In this document: positions 62,101 to 63,574 of the stretch, piece after piece
How the letters are laid out: each line of letters opens with the position of its first letter
Position numbering within the stretch: position 1 is the stretch's first letter
Source: Phallusia mammillata
Lineage: Eukaryota > Chordata > Ascidiacea > Phlebobranchia > Ascidiidae
Direction: 5' to 3'
DNA length: 64,000 nt
Assembly: GCA_003260075.1 (NCBI GenBank)
Contig: QLIY01000247.1
Coordinates: 62,580-126,579, forward strand
The notes under the pieces: generated by a model
What the model saw: the letters and a program-made list of their open reading frames with translations, nothing else
What the model was told of the DNA's origin: nothing
Database searches by the model: none
Made by a program: the position numbers and the translations under genes

Positions 62101-63574
62101 ATCATTGAACACACATTCAAAGTTGGACATATAAACACATTGAAGCTAACTATAATGTCCACTGTACACCAACTGCAATTGAACAGACTGAGTGCAAAGT
62201 CATGCAAGTTGGCTACTTGCCACATGAACAAAATTAGACTTGTTTGAAACTAAGTCACGAAAAAAAAACACTATTCCATTCAGTAGGAGATAAATTTTAA
62301 ATTCATATTATGTGTAGCCAGGAAGCCAATAACAGGGTGAATGCGTATAAAATAATACACAAAAGAATAATATGAACTCATTTTTGTCAGACGTTCCTGA
62401 CCCACCAGGTAAACCATTTGCTCAAAGTGGTACTGGTGATACTATTGTTGTGTCTTGGTATGGAAGTGGATACGATGGTGGAAGCCCAATCAAGTCTTAT
62501 ATCTTGGAAATGTGCAAAGTAAGTGACAAGATGTGATCAAATGTTGAGAATGGCCGAGAGGTTTTAATACAAACCGTTACTAAAACAAACTTTCAAATCA
62601 AGGCAAGGCAATTGTATTTTTACTCCGACGTTTTGACACTGCCTGGTGAAGGAGACCTGTATCGGACGTCGAAACGTCGGAAAAAAGTACAATTTCCAGC
62701 ATAGCTCTATAAACTTGATATTATGCCGGGTAGCAATATCTTACATACAAACTTTCAAAGCCTGTATTGCGTTTGAATACAATTCTGTCAATGTGGTGAA
62801 CTGTCTTAAATGGGATAAATATTTATCTTTGATTAATTTCTAAACAAAGTTAAGAGTTTTTTAATACCACGCGGATACAACTGTTACATGGACAATGTAA
62901 TTGTAAGCCAGACCGCCTCCTAACATGATTTGCAAACGTTTTGCTTTCTGCAAACATTGTTGCTTGTACATAGGTGCGAGAAAACGGATCGGGAAACAAA
63001 GTATGGAGTGAAGTTGCGTCTACCAACAGCACATCACACGCTGTGAACGGCTTAGAGAAAAACGCCGCTTACATGTTTCGGTAAATTAGTCGTGCAGTCG
63101 CAAAAACTGTAGTTGTTAAAAATGGGGATTAAACAGTTGCAATAAACTATTTGATGCAGCTGTAACTATAATATTGACTGTGTTGAACAGTTGTGCCACT
63201 TTATTATCCAATTGTTGATTGTCAACGATATGTAAATGTGTACAAAACATGCAACATGGTTTCAGGATATATTGGTAATGACCCCCCCCCCTTGTTGATT
63301 GTCAACGATATGTAAATGTGTACAAAACATGCAACATGGATATATTGGTAATGGTTTAGATTAGTTTGTTTTCTTTTTCTGGAAAGGTTTGTTCGGATTT
63401 CAATCAATGACTATTAGAATCCACACTGTTTTGTCTAATGCTTGTTTCGCAACACTTACAGAGTTAGTGCTGAAAACTTGTATGGAGCTAGCAAACCAGG
63501 CGCAACGTCAGATATTGTTCGCAACGTGCAAGTAACCATGGAAAACGGTGCAGACTCATCATCAGAAGAAGAAG
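7392..63574 (+). CDS. MYLK: Myosin light chain kinase, long form (37 exons; kinase end lies beyond window)
   Basis: MLCK phosphorylates the regulatory light chain of myosin II under Ca2+/calmodulin control; the long form also bundles actin through DFRxxL motifs and Ig domains. Seen here, on one strand and in matching phase, are 14 Ig I-set domains, two Ser/Thr/Pro linkers, a 28-30-residue repeat built on EQKDFR, and one FN3 domain with the SWYGSGYDGGS signature of MYLK FN3, ending in an acidic linker. Ig14 carries GCYTL instead of YxC and matches the Ig before the vertebrate FN3. The kinase domain is not in the window, so the name rests on the DFR repeats and the Ig-Ig-FN3 order. All introns are GT-AG and junctions between domains are mostly phase 1. 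Introns not listed separately hold nothing I recognise. Titin, SPEG, palladin or obscurin are less likely because of the DFR repeats. Confidence 0.93.
7802..7860. repeat. Hairpin with 17-bp arms in MYLK intron 1
   Basis: CTTCATCAGGGTAATGT (7802-7818) is the exact reverse complement of 7844-7860, with a 25-base loop. Just upstream, CCGACGTTTCTACGTCC and GAAACGT echo the element at 62594. Probably a small foldback transposon. Confidence 0.75.
7940..8091 (+). CDS. MYLK: MYLK exon 2: Ig1, first half
   Basis: Acceptor GTGCCCAG, donor AAG|GTATGT; phase 1 in, phase 0 out. It encodes the A to C strands of an I-set Ig, with FTLKPQS, first Cys in FKCKVSAQPMPTV and the core Trp in DWYK. The second half lies 11.7 kb downstream. 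Confidence 0.88.
10934..10944 (+). repeat. Poly-C tract, C11
   Basis: Eleven C on the + strand, directly before a 106-bp copy of sequence that recurs at 11358-11463. Confidence 0.95.
10945..11463. repeat. 106-bp duplication, one copy enclosed by poly-C tracts
   Basis: Positions 10945-11050 (starting TATTCTTGTTTAAAAG) recur at 11358-11463 with only a few mismatches. The first copy is bordered on both sides by poly-C; the second is not. About 307 bp of other sequence lies between them. Confidence 0.85.
11052..11061 (+). repeat. Poly-C tract, C10
   Basis: Ten C closing the 106-bp copy at 10945-11050. Confidence 0.95.
11655..11747 (+). repeat. Poly-C tract, C93
   Basis: Ninety-three uninterrupted C as assembled, the longest homopolymer in the window. 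The true length is uncertain because sequencing through such tracts is unreliable. The apparent polyproline (or polyglycine) frames across it are not genes. It could form i-motif (C strand) or G-quadruplex (G strand) structures. Confidence 0.9.
19670..19754. repeat. 24-bp near-repeat carrying splice-acceptor-like TTGCAG
   Basis: TGTTGCAGGCGGGCTCTGGTCTAA (two mismatches between copies) occurs at 19670-19693 and 19731-19754. Both hold a TTGCAG acceptor-like site shortly before the real acceptor of exon 3 at 19778. Using the second would meet an in-frame TGA, so they are decoys at best. Confidence 0.7.
19779..19947 (+). CDS. MYLK: MYLK exon 3: Ig1, second half
   Basis: Acceptor CGCTGTAG, donor ACAG|GTACTA; phase 0 in, phase 1 out. 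It completes Ig1 with strands C' to G, including LELEDLRPTDAGSYRCVATN with the second Cys, then SVELILT. Confidence 0.9.
20430..21355. repeat. Tandem duplication of about 450-470 bp joined by C12
   Basis: Copy 1 (20430 to about 20898) and copy 2 (20911 to about 21355) both start TATTTAATTTTCTTCATC and align through their length with scattered substitutions and small indels. The junction is C12 at 20899-20910. It lies in MYLK intron 3 (19948-21380), which holds nothing else I recognise. The divergence shows that this is not a simple exact re-read of the same sequence, though two haplotypes placed in tandem would look similar. Confidence 0.85.
20899..20910 (+). repeat. Poly-C tract, C12
   Basis: Junction between the two copies of the intron-3 duplication. 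Confidence 0.95.
21381..21526 (+). CDS. MYLK: MYLK exon 4: Ig2, first half
   Basis: Acceptor GTCTCACAG, donor AAG|GTAAGC; phase 1 in, phase 0 out. It encodes a short linker then RPPAFSQSLLPAEVRVG, first Cys in FECKVEGRPKPTV and Trp in VVWNK. Confidence 0.9.
21644..21699 (+). repeat. Poly-C tract, C56
   Basis: Fifty-six C in MYLK intron 4. Flanks show no clear duplication. Confidence 0.93.
24557..24676. repeat. 48-bp direct repeat with a C10 junction
   Basis: A 48-bp unit beginning TGAAATATTAAAAAAAAC occurs at 24557-24604 and again at 24629-24676, identical. Between them is GTGGTTCTTAACCT plus C10 (24619-24628). The stretch after copy 2 (TCTTCTTAACTC) resembles the stretch before the C tract, so the duplicated block may be slightly longer. 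Confidence 0.9.
26159..26189. repeat. Perfect hairpin, 13-bp arms
   Basis: ACAGTCCTATATA (26159-26171) is the exact reverse complement of 26177-26189 with a 5-base loop, followed by a short A run. In an intron it may fold in RNA or be a relic of a foldback element. No function is assigned. Confidence 0.75.
27465..27817. repeat. 171/172-bp tandem duplication with a C10 junction
   Basis: Copy 1 is 27465-27635, then C10 (27636-27645), then copy 2 27646-27817. Both start AATGCCTAAAACACC and end ATGTACCTTAG. They differ at a few bases (for example TGTTATG against TGTAATG) and one single-base indel. Copy 2 is followed by a poly-T run where copy 1 is followed by poly-C. Confidence 0.92.
28495..28544 (+). 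repeat. Poly-C tract, C50
   Basis: Fifty C in MYLK intron 4. No flank duplication was found. Confidence 0.93.
30183..30233 (+). repeat. Poly-C tract, C51
   Basis: Fifty-one C in MYLK intron 4. The flanks share only the 8-mer GCCGCTGA, which may be chance. Confidence 0.93.
31445..31610 (+). CDS. MYLK: MYLK exon 5: Ig2, second half
   Basis: Acceptor TCTGTGCAG, donor CAAG|GTATAA; phase 0 in, phase 1 out. It completes Ig2. The usual YxC motif reads YSI in ADSGVYSITASN, so the second core cysteine is missing. Confidence 0.9.
31611..32841. other. MYLK intron 5 (1.2 kb)
   Basis: AT-rich intron sequence with no coding exon or element that I recognise. Confidence 0.7.
32842..33112 (+). CDS. MYLK: MYLK exon 6: Ser/Pro linker and start of Ig3
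   Basis: Acceptor GCTTTCAAAG, donor ACAG|GTTAGT; phase 1 in, phase 2 out. About 90 residues: a Ser-rich stretch, an SPSLSP run, then GGGGPPPRRRGPGF, a possible SH3 ligand, leading into the A strand of Ig3 (FILRPRPQTAAAGD). The linker after two Ig domains matches the position of the Ig2-Ig3 linker of vertebrate long MLCK. Confidence 0.85.
33139..33291. mobile_element. MITE family A, copy 2
   Basis: Near-complete copy in MYLK intron 6 (33113-33906). It starts TGGAACACTATATGAGGATC and ends with the inverted CGTTATTTTCATCATTAA block, with the TGATGATGGCATG and AACAATAAAACATG blocks between. The rest of the intron holds nothing recognised. Confidence 0.7.
33907..34139 (+). CDS. MYLK: MYLK exon 7: Ig3
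   Basis: Acceptor TCGTTGCAG, donor ACTG|GTAAGT; phase 2 in, phase 1 out. First Cys in LKCTLLGNPKPTVTW. The end of strand F reads GKYTVTARN, so the second Cys is replaced by Val. Confidence 0.92.
34450..34887 (+). CDS. MYLK: MYLK exon 8: long Ser/Thr/Asn linker and start of Ig4
   Basis: Acceptor TCTTAACAG, donor GAGG|GTAGGT; phase 1 in and out, 438 bp, the largest MYLK exon here. It encodes about 125 low-complexity residues rich in Ser, Thr, Asn, Lys and Glu, predicted disordered with many potential phosphosites, then YVAPTFTRRLSS, the A strand of Ig4. Confidence 0.9.
35266..35499 (+). CDS. MYLK: MYLK exon 9: Ig4
   Basis: Acceptor TTTACCAAG, donor AAAG|GTGGGT; phase 1 both sides. It contains LLLQCEVSGEPEPELRW and AGEYICKARN; both core Cys and the Trp are present. 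Intron 8 before it is plain AT-rich sequence. Confidence 0.93.
35731..35911 (+). CDS. MYLK: MYLK exon 10: Ig5, first part
   Basis: Acceptor ATATCTAG, donor TAA|GTAAGT where the AA is the start of a split Lys codon; phase 1 in, phase 2 out. VVTRPRFLRALSDVRV leads into LTLEAEVDGSPTPEILW, so Ala stands where the first core Cys is expected. Confidence 0.92.
36297..36400 (+). CDS. MYLK: MYLK exon 11: Ig5, second part
   Basis: Acceptor TTGTTTCAG, donor AAAG|GTGAGT; phase 2 in, phase 1 out. It completes Ig5 with ARSGQYMCNALNSGG. The intron before it carries a diverged end of the foldback element seen at 1676. Confidence 0.92.
36556..36692 (+). CDS. MYLK: MYLK exon 12: Ig6, first half
   Basis: Acceptor TTTTGCAG, donor GAG|GTATAT; phase 1 in, phase 0 out. 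PEFTAPLSDVKAVE, then LRCMVTGIPEPSVKW. Confidence 0.93.
36793..36928. mobile_element. MITE family A, copy 3
   Basis: Copy in intron 12, clearly palindromic: ATAACGGCCCAAATAGACG at the left and GGGCCGTTATTTTCACCATT at the right, followed by the TTATGAACAGATCCGTA end block. No coding capacity. Confidence 0.7.
37127..37283 (+). CDS. MYLK: MYLK exon 13: Ig6, second half
   Basis: Acceptor TCTTTTCAG, donor ACTG|GTAAGC; phase 0 in, phase 1 out. It contains DEDTGTYTCVAVNSEG and SCQVSVT. Confidence 0.93.
37709..37899 (+). CDS. MYLK: MYLK exon 14: Lys/Pro linker and Ig7, first half
   Basis: Acceptor AACATTTAG, donor AAT|GTAAGT; phase 1 in, phase 0 out. A short AKKPEKKAAPSSPP linker, then PKFTTLFDEYLRTQEGD, LECTISGSPLPSVKW. 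Confidence 0.93.
38266..38383 (+). CDS. MYLK: MYLK exon 15: Ig7, second half
   Basis: Acceptor CTGCTCAG, donor CGTT|GTAAGT; phase 0 in, phase 1 out. The usual Y of YxC is Val in SGHVKCTIQNSAG; both core Cys are present. Confidence 0.92.
38669..38842 (+). CDS. MYLK: MYLK exon 16: Ig8, first half
   Basis: Acceptor TTTTTCAG, donor GATG|GTAATA; phase 1 both sides. APSFDTDLPSTIEVQEGAEA, then FECRVTGHPQPRVTW. Confidence 0.92.
38843..39200. repeat. Degenerate interspersed minisatellite built on TATGGTTAACCAT / ATGGTTCTCAAA
   Basis: Intron 16 starts with repeated, diverged versions of a palindromic TATGGTTAACCAT block alternating with ATGGTTCTCAAAA, at 20-50-base intervals through about 350 bp. It may be an old satellite or nested hairpin element. 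The repeat begins within a few bases of the exon 16 donor site. Confidence 0.6.
39263..39476 (+). CDS. MYLK: MYLK exon 17: end of Ig8, linker, start of Ig9
   Basis: Acceptor TTACACCAG, donor TTGAA|GTAGGT; phase 1 in, phase 2 out. GGKYICTARNLSGES ends Ig8; QQKKEETPKKPTKS is a charged linker; APSFTKQLGDMTLEDGQD starts Ig9. This is the only place where two Ig domains share an exon. Confidence 0.93.
39836..40050 (+). CDS. MYLK: MYLK exon 18: Ig9, main part
   Basis: Acceptor TCTTTTTAG, donor AAGG|GTACGT; phase 2 in, phase 1 out. It contains LICNVTGTPTPEITWFLDG and SGKYKCVATNSAGS. Confidence 0.93.
40292..40344. repeat. 24-bp direct repeat
   Basis: GTGGTTTCACTGAATATGAC plus TCAA occurs at 40292-40315 and 40321-40344, identical, in MYLK intron 18. 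Confidence 0.85.
40564..40697 (+). CDS. MYLK: MYLK exon 19: linker and Ig10, first half
   Basis: Acceptor CTAACCAG, donor AAG|GTAGAT; phase 1 in, phase 0 out. PAKKEPETPKDTDP linker, FPIVLEDKTIKEGDD, LKCKVIGQPRPK. Confidence 0.93.
41163..41337 (+). CDS. MYLK: MYLK exon 20: Ig10, second half
   Basis: Acceptor TTGCTTTAG, donor GAAG|GTTTGT; phase 0 in, phase 1 out. ITWLLDGEEILDAE and LPEDEGVYTCIAENPLKR. Confidence 0.93.
41678..41743 (+). CDS. MYLK: MYLK exon 21: Lys/Pro/Ala micro-linker
   Basis: Acceptor GATCTTTAG, donor AAAC|GTAAGT; 66 bp, phase 1 both sides, so it can be skipped without a frame change. It encodes PPKQPKKKSAPAPKQDEPVA, a basic, proline-rich linker. It is likely a cassette exon by its symmetry, but this is an inference. 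Confidence 0.85.
41814..41936 (+). CDS. MYLK: MYLK exon 22: linker and Ig11, first part
   Basis: Acceptor AACTTTCAG, donor GAAG|GTTAAT; phase 1 both sides. VKPAFIDGLTDVTVADGSTS, FKLSCKVE. The intron before it is only 70 bp. Confidence 0.92.
42170..42272. mobile_element. Probable pogo/Tigger-like MITE
   Basis: About 100 bp. The left end is TGTAAACCTCAATTAATCCG; the right end, on the other strand, is CAGTAAACCTCGGTTAAATC. Imperfect inverted ends with the CAGTA...CTCGGTTAATCCG look and a TA at the right border resemble pogo-like elements. Borders and family are uncertain. It lies in intron 22 (41937-42433). Confidence 0.5.
42434..42631 (+). CDS. MYLK: MYLK exon 23: Ig11, second part
   Basis: Acceptor TAATTTTAG, donor GAAG|GTTCGT; phase 1 both sides. 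GKPSPVARWFFDGEEKEN and PEDSGTYSCVISNSAGEAT. Confidence 0.93.
43052..43178 (+). CDS. MYLK: MYLK exon 24: Ig12, first part
   Basis: Acceptor TTTTCACAG, donor TCTG|GTTAGC; phase 1 in, phase 2 out. EAPSFIMKPKPVNVNGGEKA, FSCRVDGDPSPSVQWLF. Confidence 0.92.
43362..43490 (+). CDS. MYLK: MYLK exon 25: Ig12, middle part
   Basis: Acceptor TAACCTTTAG, donor GCAG|GTATGT; phase 2 both sides. NRPIQDLDRIHISEANQSN through SPQDAGRYSACC. The strand F motif is altered (YSAC rather than YxC). Confidence 0.9.
43803..43941 (+). CDS. MYLK: MYLK exon 26: end of Ig12 and first DFR motif
   Basis: Acceptor TGAATCACAG, donor CAG|GTTCGA; phase 2 in, phase 0 out. RNLLGDVTCTVSLIVSD ends Ig12, like the Ig that precedes the actin-binding region in vertebrate MYLK. 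The first actin-binding motif DFRGVL is at 43876-43893, followed by a KKTKSPTSPKATSEE linker. Confidence 0.92.
43942..45251. other. MYLK intron 26 (1.3 kb), host of the alternative first exon
   Basis: The first kilobase is AT-rich with no recognised element. An open frame with an N-terminal Met starts at 44938 (separate entry). A promoter would have to lie at about 44000-44900, but I cannot point to a TATA box or specific factor sites with confidence. Confidence 0.6.
44938..45069 (+). CDS. MYLK: Candidate alternative first exon of a short MLCK isoform
   Basis: ATG at 44938 (A at -3) opens 44 codons and ends at CCG|GTATTG in phase 0, exactly the phase needed to join exon 27 (GTT GAC TTC CGT, the DFRSVL motif). 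The peptide has a hydrophobic, Cys-rich stretch at residues 18-33 (WIFSCVACCYVVFKLL) followed by the basic run KRRKERK, so it looks like a membrane or palmitoylation anchor. A 7-codon upstream ORF lies at 44896-44919. In vertebrates an internal promoter starts the short smooth-muscle MLCK in the same DFR region. It could instead be a cassette exon from 44929 (acceptor CATCAG, also in frame), but no good pyrimidine tract precedes it. A chance ORF is not excluded. Confidence 0.5.
45252..45337 (+). CDS. MYLK: MYLK exon 27: second DFR motif
   Basis: Acceptor TCTTCTCAG, donor TCGGG|GTAAGC; phase 0 in, phase 2 out. It begins VDFRSVLRSTSADRD; the motif DFRSVL is at 45255-45272, identical to a DFRSVL of vertebrate MLCK. 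Confidence 0.92.
45555..45699. repeat. 67-bp tandem duplication with a C11 junction
   Basis: Copy 1 is 45555-45621, C11 is 45622-45632, copy 2 is 45633-45699. They start GGATCTGTTCTTAAATTG and end GTAGGCTACG, with a single clear difference (TTTTG against TTTTT). The start matches the end block of MITE family A (GGAACACTACATACGGATCTG at 45541). It lies in MYLK intron 27. Confidence 0.93.
45787..45917 (+). CDS. MYLK: MYLK exon 28: third DFR motif
   Basis: Acceptor TATGCGCAG, donor GTTG|GTAAGT; phase 2 in, phase 1 out. TVKTKALTEEERKRMKAEQK precedes DFRSNL at 45887-45904. The spacer pattern (K-T-K-x-L-x-E-E-E-R-K) is that of vertebrate MLCK actin-binding repeats. Confidence 0.93.
46365..46576 (+). 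CDS. MYLK: MYLK exon 29: two degenerate DFR repeats
   Basis: Acceptor CACCTTTAG, donor AAG|GTATAA; phase 1 in, phase 0 out. DFRDEA (46424-46441) and DFRSET (46511-46528) lack the Leu at position 6 of DFRxxL, in DFRDEALKTKV and DFRSETIKSKV. Each is preceded by EQK. They may bind actin poorly or differently. Confidence 0.93.
46924..47214 (+). CDS. MYLK: MYLK exon 30: last DFR motif, basic linker, start of Ig13
   Basis: Acceptor TATCTGTAG, donor GAG|GTAAGA; phase 0 both sides (97 codons). DFRNVL at 46945-46962 ends the repeat series. A Lys/Arg/Glu-rich linker (TKRSRRREVVPERK) follows, then KPQFVQPLADME, the A strand of Ig13. Confidence 0.93.
47777..47900 (+). CDS. MYLK: MYLK exon 31: Ig13, middle part
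   Basis: Acceptor TTTTCACAG, donor GAAG|GTAAAT; phase 0 in, phase 1 out. FELVCHVTGEPRPEITWFLED. Confidence 0.93.
48359..48369 (+). repeat. Poly-C tract, C11
   Basis: Eleven C in intron 31, about 40 bp before the acceptor of exon 32. No flanking duplication was seen. Confidence 0.95.
48408..48530 (+). CDS. MYLK: MYLK exon 32: Ig13, end
   Basis: Acceptor CTTTTTCAG, donor GAGG|GTGAGT; phase 1 both sides. FPEDQGRYSCTARNDHG and CYVTVLTE. The last 52 bases of this exon, with the donor, are repeated after the N at 48680. Confidence 0.93.
48479..48881. repeat. 201-bp duplication around a single N (probable unmerged contig overlap)
   Basis: 48479-48679 and 48681-48881 are the same 201 bases, with one difference that I see (T at 48496 against C at 48698, synonymous in a Val codon). 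They are separated by one N at 48680. The block spans the end of exon 32, its donor and the start of the intron. The most likely cause is two overlapping assembly pieces, perhaps from two haplotypes, joined without merging. The second partial exon lacks an acceptor and should not be annotated. Confidence 0.92.
51157..51303. mobile_element. MITE family A, copy 4
   Basis: Left end TGGAACACTACATACGGATC, AACAATAAAGCATGTCGC inside, right end GGGCCGTCATTTTTATCATT. It is the most complete pair of ends in the window, with a shortened or altered interior. Confidence 0.7.
52208..52236. repeat. (CAAAAGG)n microsatellite, about 4 units
   Basis: Four consecutive AAAAGGC-type units. Short simple repeat in an intron. 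Confidence 0.85.
56093..56180. repeat. C38 tract flanked by an exact 25-bp direct repeat
   Basis: TCTGCTTCAAGCTACTTTTT plus TGTCA occurs at 56093-56117 and 56156-56180, identical, with C38 (56118-56155) exactly between. Confidence 0.95.
56721..56730 (+). promoter_or_regulatory. Possible splice acceptor in the leader of the nested gene
   Basis: TTCCATGCAG preceded by a pyrimidine-leaning stretch (TTTACCTTTGATTCC) lies 96 bases before the nested gene's start. It could take a 5' UTR intron or, if this is a tunicate, a trans-spliced leader, which is common there. Not proven. Confidence 0.35.
56781..56819 (+). other. Upstream ORF, 12 codons, in the leader of the nested gene
   Basis: ATG at 56781 (A at -3) runs 12 codons to TGA at 56817-56819 and ends 7 bases before the main start. 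If the transcript begins at or before the acceptor at 56730, this uORF would be scanned first and could dampen translation. Confidence 0.4.
56827..59982 (+). CDS. Rab-effector protein with Slp/Slac2/rabphilin-type Rab-binding domain split by a long insert; nested single-exon gene
   Basis: 1,051 codons in one exon, AAG ATG G start context. Residues 12-50 form the charged helix of a Rab-binding domain (DRDELDHVMAVLNRD...RDQERL). Three zinc-finger Cys pairs follow: C68/C71, C88/C91, C96/C99. The fourth pair, WICRVC (C900/C903) with KKSGDWF, the last helix of this finger family, comes only 800 residues later. Between them are a Lys-rich run (about 176-204), four NPF motifs (340, 369, 394, 423), Pro/Ser stretches and an acidic Ser/Glu segment (about 600-700). 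The last 130 residues are basic. No C2 domains follow, so it is nearer Slac2 or Noc2 in layout than Slp. Such proteins tether Rab27- or Rab3-type vesicles to membranes or motors. It has its own poly-A signal and lies on the same strand as its host. Orthology is uncertain; lack of introns suggests a retrocopy or intron loss. Confidence 0.88.
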   Translation: MATKMDTIISALDRDELDHVMAVLNRDRGLRDRDQERLVRLRMDLVREKRNGALVVGQNYHRDPNSRCARCLGALDLYDRWDKQKARCFLCKHLICKKCRVTKWRTEWEETSALMHEKENKREIVTSSAPVSPARSLDRPIIKSVADAMTQTEVSCGPLQTNCPLCGEIREATPEKSKRKSTTGRRSIEKSTKKKKKSSRSKQNDETNVAVSQTRRSKTPKENANSLSNQVDHSSSSSVATQNLLESPKRRTERSSTFSGPQSTTENTRNFSLLERRHSSSPKREIVNAFNRPELKSTIAIAQAVMRSSSIRPDFSHSKKISPSLGSSFKKVEPKSKVSNPFEDGYKDPESPEKSLHEHDSHRTGERVNPFSRSARPSSWRNSHRRHQVSDSLNPFANGESKDEDGDDQVVKLKRLDSTDSLNPFLVSDEEEGTNQHTSVADSDSKHSLNTSDPLLPPSSSDQQDVAKTKDKLQTTENLSSKPPTSPNPAHRFLMMAGMTPRTPNPPAQKRAPHKPFLTPTLPRSRKLDFSSFRITPNNSGDVSRRKVSTESLLSSSFSEFKSSLKLPSISLLPRRQDDSIPSAIKEQSPEKSVPENQEISDEVEETELEKEEDQTDLKPIVFKKMSELDESDNESETVTPSTESLSDGNKLELSDDESLEEVTASSSSEEEDSESSGSESEYDREEESTDDPNLLNVNSSFDDARNKLKWENTKTSVGRSLSESAVCTLLSSALPRSQNHQGSVEDLAESDYSSEVGSHVTSDAMEADLDDSDVSPIRRNLYSKHLRSIQHHKNVEDGQDPPSRKSTRDSGYMTPDEVKLRRSPSHKPARALGPVERRASKRYAVDNISQSVDTSGDRSDTESVKSDLSNASRLSLPTLQSIIFANKSITGFVPPEWICRVCFKTLEMQKKSGDWFKVVSKQDGTKYQQKQKKQRHSVASIPPPCVARARQRAVLTPARPPVRASSFTQPNQIKSQEQRPITRSASASYVRHRTFKPRAQALQAEHLSMSPVYQALTTEASKKRWIPSNDKPPVSEKMRAELVKIVPGRF
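59983..60137 (+). other. 3' UTR of the nested Rab-effector gene
   Basis: Non-coding sequence between the TGA at 59980-59982 and the poly-A signal at 60138; no other feature seen. Confidence 0.6.
60138..60143 (+). terminator. Polyadenylation signal AATAAA of the nested gene
   Basis: Canonical AATAAA 155 bases after the stop codon, inside an A-rich stretch. It would let the nested gene end before MYLK exon 33 at 60537. MYLK transcripts must ignore this site to be complete. Confidence 0.6.
60537..60730 (+). CDS. MYLK: MYLK exon 33: linker and Ig14, first half
   Basis: Acceptor TTTGTAACAG, donor GAG|GTGAGT; phase 1 in, phase 0 out. A basic linker (SKYAKKKSTSSQNS), then DTTVVRGNPISLCCALTGTS and KVVWRK. 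Confidence 0.92.
61176..61329 (+). CDS. MYLK: MYLK exon 34: Ig14, second half
   Basis: Acceptor TTGTATTTAG, donor GTCG|GTAAGT; phase 0 in, phase 1 out. RDDSGCYTLQVTNSAG: the second core Cys position is Leu and a Cys precedes the Tyr, the same pattern as the Ig just before FN3 in vertebrate MYLK. Confidence 0.93.
61330..62390. other. MYLK intron 34 (1.1 kb)
   Basis: AT-rich with no recognised exon or element. Confidence 0.7.
62391..62518 (+). CDS. MYLK: MYLK exon 35: FN3, first part
   Basis: Acceptor TTTTTGTCAG, donor AAA|GTAAGT; phase 1 in, phase 0 out. DVPDPPGKPFAQSGTGD, then VVSWYGSGYDGGSPIKSYIL. The WYGS.YDGGS core is a MYLK FN3 signature and is the strongest single match to the family. 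Confidence 0.95.
62594..62700. repeat. Short element with inverted CCGACGTTT / AAACGTCGG ends
   Basis: CTCCGACGTTTTGACACTGC is answered by GGACGTCGAAACGTCGGA about 40 bases on, around a GGTGAAGGAGACCTG core. It resembles the hairpin in the intron at 7772-7860 (CCGACGTTTCTACG, GATGAAG) and probably belongs to one small element family. Confidence 0.5.
62974..63080 (+). CDS. MYLK: MYLK exon 36: FN3, second part
   Basis: Acceptor TTGTACATAG, donor TTTCG|GTAAAT; phase 0 in, phase 2 out. GNKVWSEVASTNSTSHAVNG and LEKNAAYMFR. Confidence 0.93.
63212..63353. repeat. 60-70-bp tandem duplication with a C10 junction
   Basis: Copy 1 63212-63281, C10 63282-63291, copy 2 63292-63353. Both start TTGTTGATTGTCAACGATAT. 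Copy 2 lacks a short GTTTCAG-type stretch present in copy 1. It lies in MYLK intron 36. Confidence 0.92.
63462..63574 (+). CDS. MYLK: MYLK exon 37: end of FN3 and acidic linker
   Basis: Acceptor CACTTACAG, donor GAAG|GTAATA; phase 2 in, phase 1 out. VSAENLYGASKPGATSDIV ends FN3; ENGADSSSEEE is an acidic linker like the one between FN3 and kinase in vertebrate MYLK. The kinase exons should follow after 64000. Confidence 0.93.
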
